From Methanoculleus taiwanensis (GTDB taxonomy: Archaea > Halobacteriota > Methanomicrobia > Methanomicrobiales > Methanoculleaceae), in the NCBI RefSeq assembly GCF_004102725.1, contig NZ_LHQS01000001.1, positions 787,327-851,326 on the forward strand: a DNA stretch of 64,000 bases. Direction: 5' to 3'. The notes below the pieces were generated by a model. That model was not told the origin of the DNA. It saw nothing but the letters and a program-made list of their open reading frames with translations, and searched no databases. The position numbers and the translations under genes are program-made. This document shows, piece after piece, positions 24,615 to 32,756 of the stretch. The number at the start of each line of letters is the position of its first letter. Position 1 is the stretch's first letter.

Positions 24615-25816
24615 GGTGCATTGCCTCCTTCTCTGACGAGGGGGTCGTCCTTATGCCTTTTAACGATTTCGTCGGCGAGTCGATCGAGTGCGGCGAACGC
24701 TTCCTCACCGGGCATTCCCAGAATCATCACCGGTTCGATGAGTTCGACTTTGAGACGGTCGAGCATTCCGGTGATCCGGTCGACGGCTTTCCCTCCCCAC
24801 CCGTACGACCCGATGACCGCGGCATACCGGGTCTTCGGGCGGAGGAGATTCGTGATGTAGGCGGCGGAGATGACCTCGGGGTGGGGGCCGAAGATGACCG
24901 TCGGCGTCCCGATGACGATGGTGGCGGCATCGACGATCGCCATGGCAAGGTCGCCGAGGTCGGTCTTCGTCAGGTTAAAGGGTTTGACGGTGACGCCCCG
25001 TGCTATAAGCGCCCCGATAAGGTGATCGATCATCATCCGGGTGCTCCCGTGCATCGAGACGAAAGGAAGGACGACCTCGTTCTTGACGGCATCGCCCGTC
25101 CAGTCGCGGTAGGCGTCGAGGATCCGTGACGGCTGGTCGTAGAGCGGCCCGTGGCTCGGCGCGATGATATCGATCTCGATCGAATCAAGCCTCTCGAGGT
25201 ACCCCTGAATGCTCTTTCGAAACGGCATCATGATCTCTGCGTAGTAGCGCTTCGCAGCAGGATAGAGGGCGGTCGTATCGTCTGCGTAGAGATTGCTCGT
25301 GGCGTAGTGAGCACCGAAGAGGTCGCAGGAGAAGAGGAGGCGATCCTCCTCGAGGTAGGTGAGCTGCGTATCGGGCCAGTGAACCCAGGGCGTAATGAAA
25401 AATCTGAGCGTCCGGTCGCCGAGGGAGAGCGTGTCGTCATCCTTGATGACGCGGATCTTCTCCTTCGGGATATGCAGCAGTTCCGCCAGAAGGTCACGAG
25501 CCTTCCCGTTCGTGATCACCTCCGCGCCCCCGTAACGCTCGAGTATCGCCGGGATCGATCCGGAATGATCCTGCTCGGCGTGGTTGACGATGATGTAATC
25601 GATCGAGGTGATCTGAAGGCCGTCCAGGTTCGCGAAGAGCTCCTCCATCTTCGTCGGATCGACCGTATCGATCAGGGCCGTCTTCTCGCTGCCACGGACG
25701 ATATAGGCGTTGTAACTTGTCCCGTTCGGGAGCGGGATGAGTTCGTCGAAGAGTTCTCTGTCCCAGTCTATTGCCCCGACAGAGAAGCACCCGGGGAGAA
25801 TCTCACGTGCCGGCAT
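24611..25816 (-). CDS. fprA: FprA-type A flavoprotein (F420H2 oxidase)
   Basis: 401 residues from the ATG at 25816 (AAGGAGACC seven bases upstream). The metallo-beta-lactamase-like di-iron domain has H79-x-E81-x-D83-H84 (NHAEQDHSG), a WVHWPDT His and an FSCDLFGAH Asp/His pair. The flavodoxin domain (~250-400) binds FMN with SMHGSTRMM and GSYGWGGKAV. In methanogens this enzyme reduces O2 to water using F420H2 as part of oxygen detoxification. It forms an operon with the superoxide reductase downstream. A longer in-frame N-terminal extension is rejected because it lacks family sequence. Confidence 0.95.
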   Translation of the reverse strand: MPAREILPGCFSVGAIDWDRELFDELIPLPNGTSYNAYIVRGSEKTALIDTVDPTKMEELFANLDGLQITSIDYIIVNHAEQDHSGSIPAILERYGGAEVITNGKARDLLAELLHIPKEKIRVIKDDDTLSLGDRTLRFFITPWVHWPDTQLTYLEEDRLLFSCDLFGAHYATSNLYADDTTALYPAAKRYYAEIMMPFRKSIQGYLERLDSIEIDIIAPSHGPLYDQPSRILDAYRDWTGDAVKNEVVLPFVSMHGSTRMMIDHLIGALIARGVTVKPFNLTKTDLGDLAMAIVDAATIVIGTPTVIFGPHPEVISAAYITNLLRPKTRYAAVIGSYGWGGKAVDRITGMLDRLKVELIEPVMILGMPGEEAFAALDRLADEIVKRHKDDPLVREGGNAP

Positions 25817-26029
25817 GATCAGGTCTCCTTCGGTGGACGGGTGTTCTCCGCGAAGGTTCTGCGTGGGTTGTGTCGATATACTGGCATCTCGTCTGACCTC
25901 CAGATTCTGCACTGGCGAGCGTGTCCGGATCTGCCCCGCACCCGGTCGTCCGGCGGCAGAACGATCCGAACCGCTCGCAATACTCCCCTGTCCGGTCTGA
26001 TCCCGGATAACCGTTTCGGCGATGGCAGA

Positions 26030-26740
26030 TCAGAGAAGTGTCGTCTGTACCGCTTTAACGCTCCCGCCGCCGTGCCTCCGGACGGTGTTTGAGAAGAGGT
26101 GCGCCTGCCGCGTCGGCTCGGGGAGGCGGTACCCACGATCGGCGGCGAGGACGAGACGTACCGCCGGTTTGAGGTCAATCCGGTGACCGACGGAGACGTA
26201 GACCGGTTTGACCCGGCTCTTCGTCCGCACCGCCATTCCGATCACCTCATCCCTGCTCGTGATCGGGCTCGTCGCCCCCCGGTCCCGGGCAGGTTCGTCC
26301 ACCGTTCCGGTGAGCAGTCTCTTTGCGACGCCGACCGTCGGCCGGTCGAGAAGCACCCCCATATGGCTTGCTATCCCGAGGCTGCGGGGGTGGGCGATTC
26401 CCTGACCGTCGAAGAGGATCACCTCCGGTTCCGACTGAACCTTCCGGAACGCCTCGAGGAGTGCCGGTCCCTCCCGGAACGTCAGGAGACCGGGGATATA
26501 GGGAAAGGTTGTCTCTGCCTCTGCCCAGGCGTACTCGACCGGGGTAAGCTCCGGGAACGTGAGGACGACGACGGCGGCGTAGATGACGTCCTCTCCCTTT
26601 GCATACGATGCATCGGCACCGGCGATCAGGTGGATAACCCCGGGATCGCCGTGCGGGATGACCTGTCTTCGAAGTCTCTCCTGGAGAAGGATCGCCTCCT
26701 TCGGTGTGCAGTCGAATGAGTGGGCGGCAGGTATCTTCAT
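26030..26740 (-). CDS. nfi: Endonuclease V
   Basis: 236 residues. Active-site acids are in place: Asp in AGADASYAKG (~44), Glu in TFREGPALLEA (~92) and Asp in LFDGQGIAHPR (~113), with the following GIASHMGVLLDRPTVGVAK core. It nicks DNA near deaminated bases, mainly hypoxanthine. Its ATG overlaps the upstream malic-enzyme stop by four bases, so the two are co-translated although unrelated in function. The C terminus ends with a normal PTRQAHLFSNTVRR segment. GC content matches the neighbours. Confidence 0.95.
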   Translation of the reverse strand: MKIPAAHSFDCTPKEAILLQERLRRQVIPHGDPGVIHLIAGADASYAKGEDVIYAAVVVLTFPELTPVEYAWAEAETTFPYIPGLLTFREGPALLEAFRKVQSEPEVILFDGQGIAHPRSLGIASHMGVLLDRPTVGVAKRLLTGTVDEPARDRGATSPITSRDEVIGMAVRTKSRVKPVYVSVGHRIDLKPAVRLVLAADRGYRLPEPTRQAHLFSNTVRRHGGGSVKAVQTTLL

Positions 26741-27936
26741 ACCCGCCTCCCCGCGCCGCTCGCCACCGCCGCCTCATACACCGCTTCGGCAACCTCTTTT
26801 GTCACCCTTTTGTCGAGGATGCTCGGGAGGATCCGCTCCCGGGTCGGCCGGGTCACGAACCCGGCGAGGGCGCGGGCGGCAGCGAGTTTCATCGCGTCGT
26901 TGATCACCGTCGCCCGGGCGTCGAGCGCCCCCCGGAAGACGCCGGGAAATGCGAGAACGTTGTTGATCTGGTTTGGATAGTCCGAGCGGCCGGTGCCGAC
27001 CACTGCAGCTCCCACACGTTCGGCGGCATCCGGCATGATCTCCGGGACGGGGTTTGCCAGAGCGAAGACGATCGGATCCTGGGCCATAGCCTGCACCATC
27101 GGCTCAGTGACGATCCCGCCTGCAGAAACCCCGATGAAGACATCCGCCTCCCGCATGGCGTCGGCGAGCGTCCCCTGCCGGTTCTCTGTGTTGGTTTCGT
27201 GGGCGAGGATGTACTTGTGCGTGTTCTGCAGGAGATCGCTCCGCCCCCGGTGGATGATTCCTCGCGTATCGGCGACGATAATCTCCCGGACGGGGTTGCA
27301 GCTGCTCCCCTCCATCCCTAGGCACCGGAGCAGCCTGACGATGGCGTACCCCGCCGCCCCCGCACCGCTTACCGCGATGGTGAGGTCATCGAAGTTCCTG
27401 CCGGTGACCCGGGCGGCGTTCATGAGTGCGGCGAGCACCACGATCGCCGTCCCGTGCTGGTCGTCGTGCATCACCGGGATACCGAGATCTCCGAGTGCCT
27501 CTTCAACCTCAAAACAGTTCGGTGCGGCGATGTCTTCGAGGTTGATCCCGCCGAAGACCGTGGCGATCTTTCTGACGCCCTCGACGATATCGGCGGGAGA
27601 GCCTTCAAAACAGATCGGGACGGCATCGATCCCGGCGAACTCAGAAAAGAGTATCGCTTTTCCCTCCATCACCGGAATTGCAGCGGAAGGCCCGATATTC
27701 CCGAGACCGAGCACCGCCGTGCCGTCCGTCACGATTGCCACGGTGTTTGCCTTCATCGTATAGTCATAGGCTCGCGCCGGGTCTCTCCGGATCTCCCGGC
27801 AGACCGCCGCTACCCCGGGAGTATAGGCTAAAGCAAGGTCGTGCATGGTTCGAAGGGGCACTTTGGAACGAACTGCGAGTTTTCCACGGAACTTCCGGTG
27901 CAGTGCGAGTGACTCGCGGTAGAGTTCGTCGTCCAT
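26737..27936 (-). CDS. NAD(P)-dependent malic enzyme
   Basis: 399 residues, the short bacterial/archaeal form without a phosphotransacetylase domain. LALAYTPGVAAVCREI, MKANTVAIVTDGTAVLGLGNIG, EFAGIDAVPICFEG, the metal-site segment MHDDQHGTAIVVLAAL and the Rossmann motif VSGAGAAGYAI are all present. It converts malate to pyruvate and CO2 with NAD(P)H formation, linking C4 acids to pyruvate in an autotrophic or acetate-assimilating methanogen. First gene of a two-gene operon with endonuclease V, divergent from the rubredoxin gene. Confidence 0.95.
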   Translation of the reverse strand: MDDELYRESLALHRKFRGKLAVRSKVPLRTMHDLALAYTPGVAAVCREIRRDPARAYDYTMKANTVAIVTDGTAVLGLGNIGPSAAIPVMEGKAILFSEFAGIDAVPICFEGSPADIVEGVRKIATVFGGINLEDIAAPNCFEVEEALGDLGIPVMHDDQHGTAIVVLAALMNAARVTGRNFDDLTIAVSGAGAAGYAIVRLLRCLGMEGSSCNPVREIIVADTRGIIHRGRSDLLQNTHKYILAHETNTENRQGTLADAMREADVFIGVSAGGIVTEPMVQAMAQDPIVFALANPVPEIMPDAAERVGAAVVGTGRSDYPNQINNVLAFPGVFRGALDARATVINDAMKLAAARALAGFVTRPTRERILPSILDKRVTKEVAEAVYEAAVASGAGRRV

Positions 27937-28107
27937 GTCGCTGACTTACCGGTCAGCTACATCTACCTTTCCGTAACTTCCGCTTCGGGCTGCCGGGCGG
28001 GATGGCCGGACGTTCGGAGGACGGGCTGTGCCGCGTTTCGATACTGCGGAATCTTTTTATGCTCTGAGCCATGGTATCCCGCCTGACCGGGATGCGGGGT
28101 GAGAAGC

Positions 28108-28302
28108 GTGGCCAGGTGGGTCTGCAGTGTCTGTGATTATGTGTACGACGAGGAGATGGGGGATCCGGCGACCGGGATTCCCCCAGGAACCGTTTTCCAC
28201 GACCTTCCCGATGACTGGCAGTGTCCGGGCTGCCGGGTCGGCAAGGAGGCGTTCGTGCGCAGTGAGGGAGAAGAGGATGTGAATGAAAATGACGAACTCT
28301 GA
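28108..28302 (+). CDS. Rubredoxin
   Basis: 64 residues from the GTG at 28108; GGGGTGA five bases upstream supports it over the GTG at 28099. The FeCys4 knuckles are CSVCDYVYDEEMGDP near 6-20 and CPGCRVGKEAF near 40-50. The C-terminal tail is acidic (SEGEEDVNENDEL), longer than in minimal rubredoxins. A single-electron carrier, a candidate donor to the superoxide reductase and FprA enzymes encoded 3-4 kb away. Its last 20 bases overlap the start of the TPP-enzyme gene, so the two are coupled. A CTTTTTATGC box about 50 bases upstream is the likely promoter. Confidence 0.95.
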   Translation: MARWVCSVCDYVYDEEMGDPATGIPPGTVFHDLPDDWQCPGCRVGKEAFVRSEGEEDVNENDEL

Positions 28303-29896
28303 ATCGACTACGGTCGCCGATCTCATGGCGGCCGAGCTCGCGGCGTGGGGTATCCGCCTGATCTTCGGCATGCCCGGGGAGTCGTCGCTGCCGCTCGTCG
28401 ACGCGATCAGGAGGCGTGACGACCTCCGGTATATCGTCGTCCGGCACGAGGAGACGGCGGCGATGGCGGCGTCGGCGTACAACAAACTCACCGGCGGGGT
28501 TGCCGTCTGCCTGACGATAGCGGGTCCCGGCGCCACAAACCTTGCGACGGGCCTTTATGACGCCAAAGAGGATCGCGCTTCGGTCCTTGCGCTGAACGGG
28601 CAGGTGAAGACACAGTACGTCGGGCCGGGTGGATTTCAGGAGATCGATCAGGACGCGTTCTTCCGGCCGGTGACGGTCTTCAACAACACCATCTCCGACC
28701 GGTCGACGGCGGTCGAACTCCTGACGCGAGCCCTGCGCCACGCGATCATCGATCACGGCGTCGCCCAGCTCTCCGTGCCGAGCGACATTCAGAAGGAGAG
28801 CCTTTCGGCCTCTTCCTGCAGGCGGGAGGCCTGCCTCTCGGACGGGGCGATCGTTCCTGCCGGCGACGCCGCCCGCCGGGCGGCGGAGGTTATCGACCGG
28901 GCGGAGCGTCCCGTTATCGTTGCCGGATGGGGTGCCATGAAGGCTGCAGGGTATGTCCTCGACCTTGCCCGGAAGATCGGAGCGCCGATCGTCACCACGT
29001 TCCGTGCCAAAGGCATCATTCCGGAGGATAATGAGTGGGTTATCGGGATTCATGGGCATATAGGGCCCCCACAGGCGGCAGAGGCGGTGAAGGACGCCGA
29101 TCTCCTGATCACCTGCGGGGTCGGGTTCTCGCAGTATACCGGCCTTCCCAGGGATATACCCACGGTGCAGGTCGAGATCGATCCGCTCCGGATAGGGCGC
29201 CACCCGTTCGCCGCTGCGCTCTGGGGAAGCGTCGAGCATGTCCTCCCGGATCTCGTCCGCCGCGTCCGGGAGCGGGAGAGCGGAGCGGTTCTGCAGAGGA
29301 TCGCCGGCATGAAACGGGAGTGGGCGGAGACGCTCGACCGCGAGGCCGATCCGGATGCCGTTCCCCTTCGCCCGCCGTATATCATGAAGATCCTCTCGGA
29401 GACCCTTCCCGAGGATGCGGTGATCACCATCGACGTCGGGGAGAACGGGTGGTGGTTCGGCCGGAACTTCCGAATGAAGAATCAGCGCTTCGCGATGTCG
29501 GGTTACCTTGGCACGATGGGGTTTGGGCTTCCCGGGGCTATCGCGGGGAAGCTCGCCTACCCCGACAGGACCGTCGTCTGCATCACCGGTGACGGCGGTT
29601 TTGCCATGGTGATGGGGGAGCTGCTCACTGCCGTCAAGTACAACCTTCCCATGGTGGTGGTTGTCCTGAACAACCACGAGCTCGCCATGATCACACAGGA
29701 GCAGAAAGAGGCACACTATCCGCCCTATGCGACCGATCTCCTCAATCCGGACTTCGCCGCCTACGCCGGGCTCTGTGGCGGCGCCGGTCGCCGTGTCACC
29801 CGGCCGGCAGACCTCCGGGGCGCGCTCACCGAAGCGATAGAGGCCGACCGGCCGTTCGTCGTGGATATCGAGACGGATCCGAAACGGTTTGAGTGA
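28283..29896 (+). CDS. TPP-dependent enzyme, acetolactate synthase/pyruvate oxidase-like
   Basis: 537 residues with the three-domain POX fold. The PYR domain opens with ELAAWGIRLIFGMPGESSLPLVDA and has the TPP-activating Glu in VVRHEETAAMAASAY. The central domain follows (~190-325), then the PP domain with the diphosphate motif GDGGFAMVMGELLTAVKYNLPMVVVVLNN. It resembles pyruvate oxidase (PoxB)-like members more than biosynthetic IlvB: it is short, has no partner IlvH gene nearby, and is coupled by 20 bases to rubredoxin, which suggests a redox decarboxylase passing electrons to rubredoxin. That role is an inference. It could also be a 2-oxoacid decarboxylase. Confidence 0.85.
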   Translation: MKMTNSESTTVADLMAAELAAWGIRLIFGMPGESSLPLVDAIRRRDDLRYIVVRHEETAAMAASAYNKLTGGVAVCLTIAGPGATNLATGLYDAKEDRASVLALNGQVKTQYVGPGGFQEIDQDAFFRPVTVFNNTISDRSTAVELLTRALRHAIIDHGVAQLSVPSDIQKESLSASSCRREACLSDGAIVPAGDAARRAAEVIDRAERPVIVAGWGAMKAAGYVLDLARKIGAPIVTTFRAKGIIPEDNEWVIGIHGHIGPPQAAEAVKDADLLITCGVGFSQYTGLPRDIPTVQVEIDPLRIGRHPFAAALWGSVEHVLPDLVRRVRERESGAVLQRIAGMKREWAETLDREADPDAVPLRPPYIMKILSETLPEDAVITIDVGENGWWFGRNFRMKNQRFAMSGYLGTMGFGLPGAIAGKLAYPDRTVVCITGDGGFAMVMGELLTAVKYNLPMVVVVLNNHELAMITQEQKEAHYPPYATDLLNPDFAAYAGLCGGAGRRVTRPADLRGALTEAIEADRPFVVDIETDPKRFE

Positions 29897-29958
29897 CCGC
29901 CGCCATCCGGGGCGGTGTGGAAACGGTGATATACCGTTGGTGAGATGATGGTGCTTTC

Positions 29959-30294
29959 ATGAGTACTGCAGATGAGGAGATCGCGATCCTTGCGGCGAAG
30001 ATACGGCGTGCCGCTCCCGGTCTTGCCGCCCGGGAGGAGCAGGAACGACAGGACGCTCTCAAGGCTCTTCGGGAGATCTGCATCTGTCCGGGATGCCCGA
30101 CGTACAACGTCTGTGCCGAGCAGGCCGCCGAGAAGTTCTTCTGCGCCGAGGGAGGAAGCACGGTCTGTATCCAGGGCGAGCACGGGTGCCTCTGCCCCGA
30201 CTGCCCGGTTCATGCCGAGATGGGTCTTTCTCACCGTTCCTTCTGCACGCGAGACTCGGAGACGGTGCAGGGCTACGGGACGCCGGAGCGGTGA
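29959..30294 (+). CDS. DUF2769 cysteine-rich protein, copy 1
   Basis: 111 residues. After a charged helix (~1-45), a Cys-rich core carries ICPGCPTYNVCAEQ, KFFCAEGGSTVCI and CLCPDCPVHAEMG, the DUF2769 pattern typical of methanogens. At least eight Cys are arranged in CxxC-like pairs, likely metal-binding (zinc or Fe-S). Function is unknown. The gene begins 62 bases after the TPP-enzyme stop and is followed by a paralogue, so it may be part of the rubredoxin-TPP transcript. Confidence 0.85.
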   Translation: MSTADEEIAILAAKIRRAAPGLAAREEQERQDALKALREICICPGCPTYNVCAEQAAEKFFCAEGGSTVCIQGEHGCLCPDCPVHAEMGLSHRSFCTRDSETVQGYGTPER

Positions 30295-30324
30295 GCGGGA
30301 CGGTGCACAGGTTCTAGAGGAGGG

Positions 30325-30645
30325 ATGAGTATGCCGAAATTTGAAGAGCTGGGGCGGGATTTAGCCGAGCGGGACAGGAACGAGCGGATGCGCATGATTG
30401 CGTCGCTCAACCTCCAGTGCCGGTGCCCCGGGTGCCCGACACATACTGAATGCGCAAAGCGGAACCAGGAGAAGCTCTTCTGCTTCAACGGGAAGAGTTT
30501 CATCTGCATCGAGGCGGAGAGAGAATGCCTCTGTCCCGACTGCCCGGTTCACGACGAGATGGGACTCCGTTACGCCTTCTTCTGTACGCGGGGCTCGGAG
30601 AAGGCGCAGCGCTATGAGCACGACGTATGGGGGATCCAGCATTAG
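30325..30645 (+). CDS. DUF2769 cysteine-rich protein, copy 2
   Basis: 106 residues, a tandem paralogue of the gene just upstream: CRCPGCPTHTECAKRNQEKLFCFNGKSFICIE and CLCPDCPVHDEMGLRYAFFCTRGSE align position by position with it. GAGGAGGGATGAGTATG puts a good ribosome site before the start (a second Met at codon 3 is possible). The pair arose by local duplication, keeping all cysteines while the N-terminal helices diverged. Function unknown; likely a metal-binding cytoplasmic protein. Confidence 0.85.
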   Translation: MSMPKFEELGRDLAERDRNERMRMIASLNLQCRCPGCPTHTECAKRNQEKLFCFNGKSFICIEAERECLCPDCPVHDEMGLRYAFFCTRGSEKAQRYEHDVWGIQH

Positions 30646-30902
30646 CGCTTCTAAAAATGCAGAGGGTTACCCCTCGCTTACGTAGTCATAGAGAAAGGCG
30701 GTGAGAACTGCCCGACGATCGGCTCTGATGAGTAGACCGGGAAGAACTCCCGGAGGTCGTATCGCCGAGGAGCCGGTGCCGACGGGAGAAGGGCTCTGAT
30801 ATGCTCTTACGGGTTGTCCGGCGCCGGTGTATCCCTCCGGTTGCCGGGTAAAAAGATTCGGGGGGAGAGCCCCCCTTCTGTTTCCTCCTCTCCTGCTCAA
30901 GA

Positions 30903-31115
30903 TCACTTCTGTCCGCCGAATGCCTCATAACATTCCGGGCAGAGAGCCCGCGGCACCTGCCGTTTCATCTCTCTGGCCGGGAACGGGTAGCCCCCCTCCC
31001 AGAGTTCGACGTTATCCCGGACGGTATGCTCCATACACAGACCCACTCCGCAGACGACGCAGACGGCAGCTGCATCGCTCACCGCCCCTTCCGTGGCACA
31101 TACATAACACCGCAT
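30903..31115 (-). CDS. DUF2180 zinc-ribbon-like protein
   Basis: 70 residues: MRCYVCATEGAVSDAAAVC, then VVCGVGLCMEHT, and a C-terminal ALCPECYEAF give a four-part Cys/His metal site characteristic of DUF2180, a family of small proteins common in methanogens. A strong GGAGG ribosome site precedes the ATG. Probably binds zinc; function unknown. About 260 bases between it and the DUF2769 pair hold no gene I can support. Confidence 0.85.
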   Translation of the reverse strand: MRCYVCATEGAVSDAAAVCVVCGVGLCMEHTVRDNVELWEGGYPFPAREMKRQVPRALCPECYEAFGGQK

Positions 31116-31333
31116 CCATTACCCCTCCTGTTCCACCGGCAGTGCAGAAGACCGTTTTGTATGCTGAAGGATTGGTTTTTCATGTCCCTCTCTAAAAACG
31201 GGGCACGCACGGCTCGATGGGAGCACATGTGTAGCGGCGACCATCGTGGATATATATTTCGGTGGGGTGGGGAGTCTGTCCCCGAATCTTACCGATAGGT
31301 ACCGGTTTTTACAGAACGCCGTCCGACCGTCTT

Positions 31334-32335
31334 CTAGAACCACTGATCCAGCGTCTTCTGGCGTGCCTTCACCGAGAACTTCTCAAGAGCTCCCTCAACG
31401 CGCTCCGGGGAAAAGTCGAACCGCCCGGAGAGCATCTCGATGACGCCGGCGGTATCCGGCGGCGACCAGGCGAGGTGGTAGTCGTCGGATACCGGAGGGT
31501 TTAAGAAAAACTCTTTGATGGGTGCAGGATCGAACTCCGGCAACCTTTCGGCGATGACGGACTCAAATTCGCCGCCCCTGACCAGTTTGAGTGCGGTCTT
31601 TCCGCCGACACCCTTTATCCCGGGGTGGTAGTCGGTGCCGACCAGGATGCCGATCTCGACGAGGCCTTCCCGGGTGATGCCGAGGCAGTCGAGGAAGGCG
31701 TCAAGGACAATTCGCTCCGGACTGACTGTTATCGTCCGCCCCCGCATCTTTCGCCGCCCGCTTACGGTGAGGTTCCGGACGAGCACCGGCGAGCCGAAGA
31801 GGAGCGAGTCGTAGTCCTGCGAGACGGCGAACCGGACACTCCCCTTTCGTGCCATATAGGCTGCCTGCGCTTCACCCTCGCTCGGCGCCTGCACCCAGGG
31901 GATGCCGAGGAGTGTTAAGAGCTCCTGCGCGGTCCCGATGATTGAGGCGTCGACGCGAGCGGAAGCACTTGCCTGCTTGTACGCTTCGGCTATATCGCCG
32001 ACCCGGAGCGCCTCTTTCCAGGCATTTCCTGCGCGGGTTCTGACTTCCCGGCGCTGATCGATCGTCTCCTGCTTGAACGTCGGGGGTGTGCCGTCGAAGA
32101 CGTAGACCGGCCGCAGCCCCTTCTCGACAAGGTTTGCGGTCCGAAAGAGGAGTCCCGTCAGGTGCGAGGTTATCTGCCCGTCGGCGCTCATCAGCGGCGT
32201 GCCGTCTGGCTGGCGGATGATCGAGAGGAACTGGTACAGCGCGTTATGCGCATCGATAGCGGCGATACCGGAAAGCGCGTCCAGGTCGACCGTTTCCCTG
32301 CAGTCGGCAGCAAGATCGCGGAGTGCAACACCCAT
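31334..32335 (-). CDS. fen: Flap endonuclease 1
   Basis: 333 residues from the ATG at 32335 (MGVALRDLAADCRETVD), the normal archaeal FEN1 length; the open frame upstream is not conserved. The N nuclease domain has AIDAHNALYQFL and YVFDGTPP. The I domain contains APSEGEAQAAYMA and SQDYDSLLFG, and GTDYHPGIKGVGGKTAL is the helix-hairpin-helix region. The last residues QKTLDQWF are a canonical PIP box (QxxLxxWF) for sliding-clamp PCNA binding. It removes 5' flaps in Okazaki-fragment maturation and repair. Confidence 0.96.
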   Translation of the reverse strand: MGVALRDLAADCRETVDLDALSGIAAIDAHNALYQFLSIIRQPDGTPLMSADGQITSHLTGLLFRTANLVEKGLRPVYVFDGTPPTFKQETIDQRREVRTRAGNAWKEALRVGDIAEAYKQASASARVDASIIGTAQELLTLLGIPWVQAPSEGEAQAAYMARKGSVRFAVSQDYDSLLFGSPVLVRNLTVSGRRKMRGRTITVSPERIVLDAFLDCLGITREGLVEIGILVGTDYHPGIKGVGGKTALKLVRGGEFESVIAERLPEFDPAPIKEFFLNPPVSDDYHLAWSPPDTAGVIEMLSGRFDFSPERVEGALEKFSVKARQKTLDQWF

Positions 32336-32384
32336 ATACCCTACCAATGAGCCGGGATGTGTGTATAAATGTTGGTGATCGGGG

Positions 32385-32699
32385 TCAGCGGTACATCCGC
32401 CGTGAGAGTCCGTCGACGATATCCTCCATATGAGCGACGGTGTTATCATATTTGGCGTTCATCGTCGTTGCCATCTCTTCGAGGTTTACCCGCATGGTGC
32501 GTTCTCGGTTGATGACATTCTGTTCGAGGCTGATGATCTTCATGCCGAGGGAGATGATCAACCCGCCGAGCGAGAGCATCATGAAGGTCGCCGCCACCGC
32601 AAGGATCAGATCCTGCCAGAACCGCATCACCAGAACGACGGTGGAGATCACCATCACGATGGTCAGAATAATGTCCGTGATGAGTTCACGAATATCCAT
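32385..32699 (-). CDS. Small membrane protein with coiled-coil tail
   Basis: 104 residues. Two membrane helices (IILTIVMVISTVVLVMRFW at ~9-27 and LILAVAATFMMLSLGGLIISLGM at ~31-53) are followed by a heptad-like helix (IISLEQNVINRERTMRVNLEEMATTMNAKYDNTV) pointing into the cytoplasm. The ATG lies 26-27 bases from the palindromic TTAATTAA TATA element it shares with the divergent protease gene, suggesting a leaderless mRNA. Function unknown. Confidence 0.65.
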   Translation of the reverse strand: MDIRELITDIILTIVMVISTVVLVMRFWQDLILAVAATFMMLSLGGLIISLGMKIISLEQNVINRERTMRVNLEEMATTMNAKYDNTVAHMEDIVDGLSRRMYR

Positions 32700-32717
32700 A
32701 CTTTTAGATGATGAAAA

Positions 32718-32732
32718 TGAATTAATTAACCT
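32718..32732. promoter_or_regulatory. Shared palindromic TATA element of a divergent pair
   Basis: TGAATTAATTAACC contains the perfect palindrome TTAATTAA (32722-32729). Its centre is about 26 bases from the minus-strand ATG (32699) and 31 bases from the plus-strand ATG (32757), so one TATA-like site can serve both directions. Confidence 0.5.
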
Positions 32733-32756
32733 ACCTATAAGTAACGGAGAAGTATG

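Noticed and set aside
26030-27936. Functional link between endonuclease V and malic enzyme
   Set aside because: The four-base overlap shows co-translation only; no biochemical link is known, so no system is claimed.
27953-29716. 587-codon minus-strand ORF opposite the TPP enzyme
   Set aside because: The TPP enzyme has full motif support on the plus strand; long antisense frames arise from high third-position GC. Product is Arg/Asp-rich and unlike any fold.
30667-30906. 79-codon ORF overlapping the DUF2180 stop by four bases
   Set aside because: Overlap looks operon-like, but the product is low in helix or strand character, rich in Arg/Gly/Pro, with no family; judged chance.
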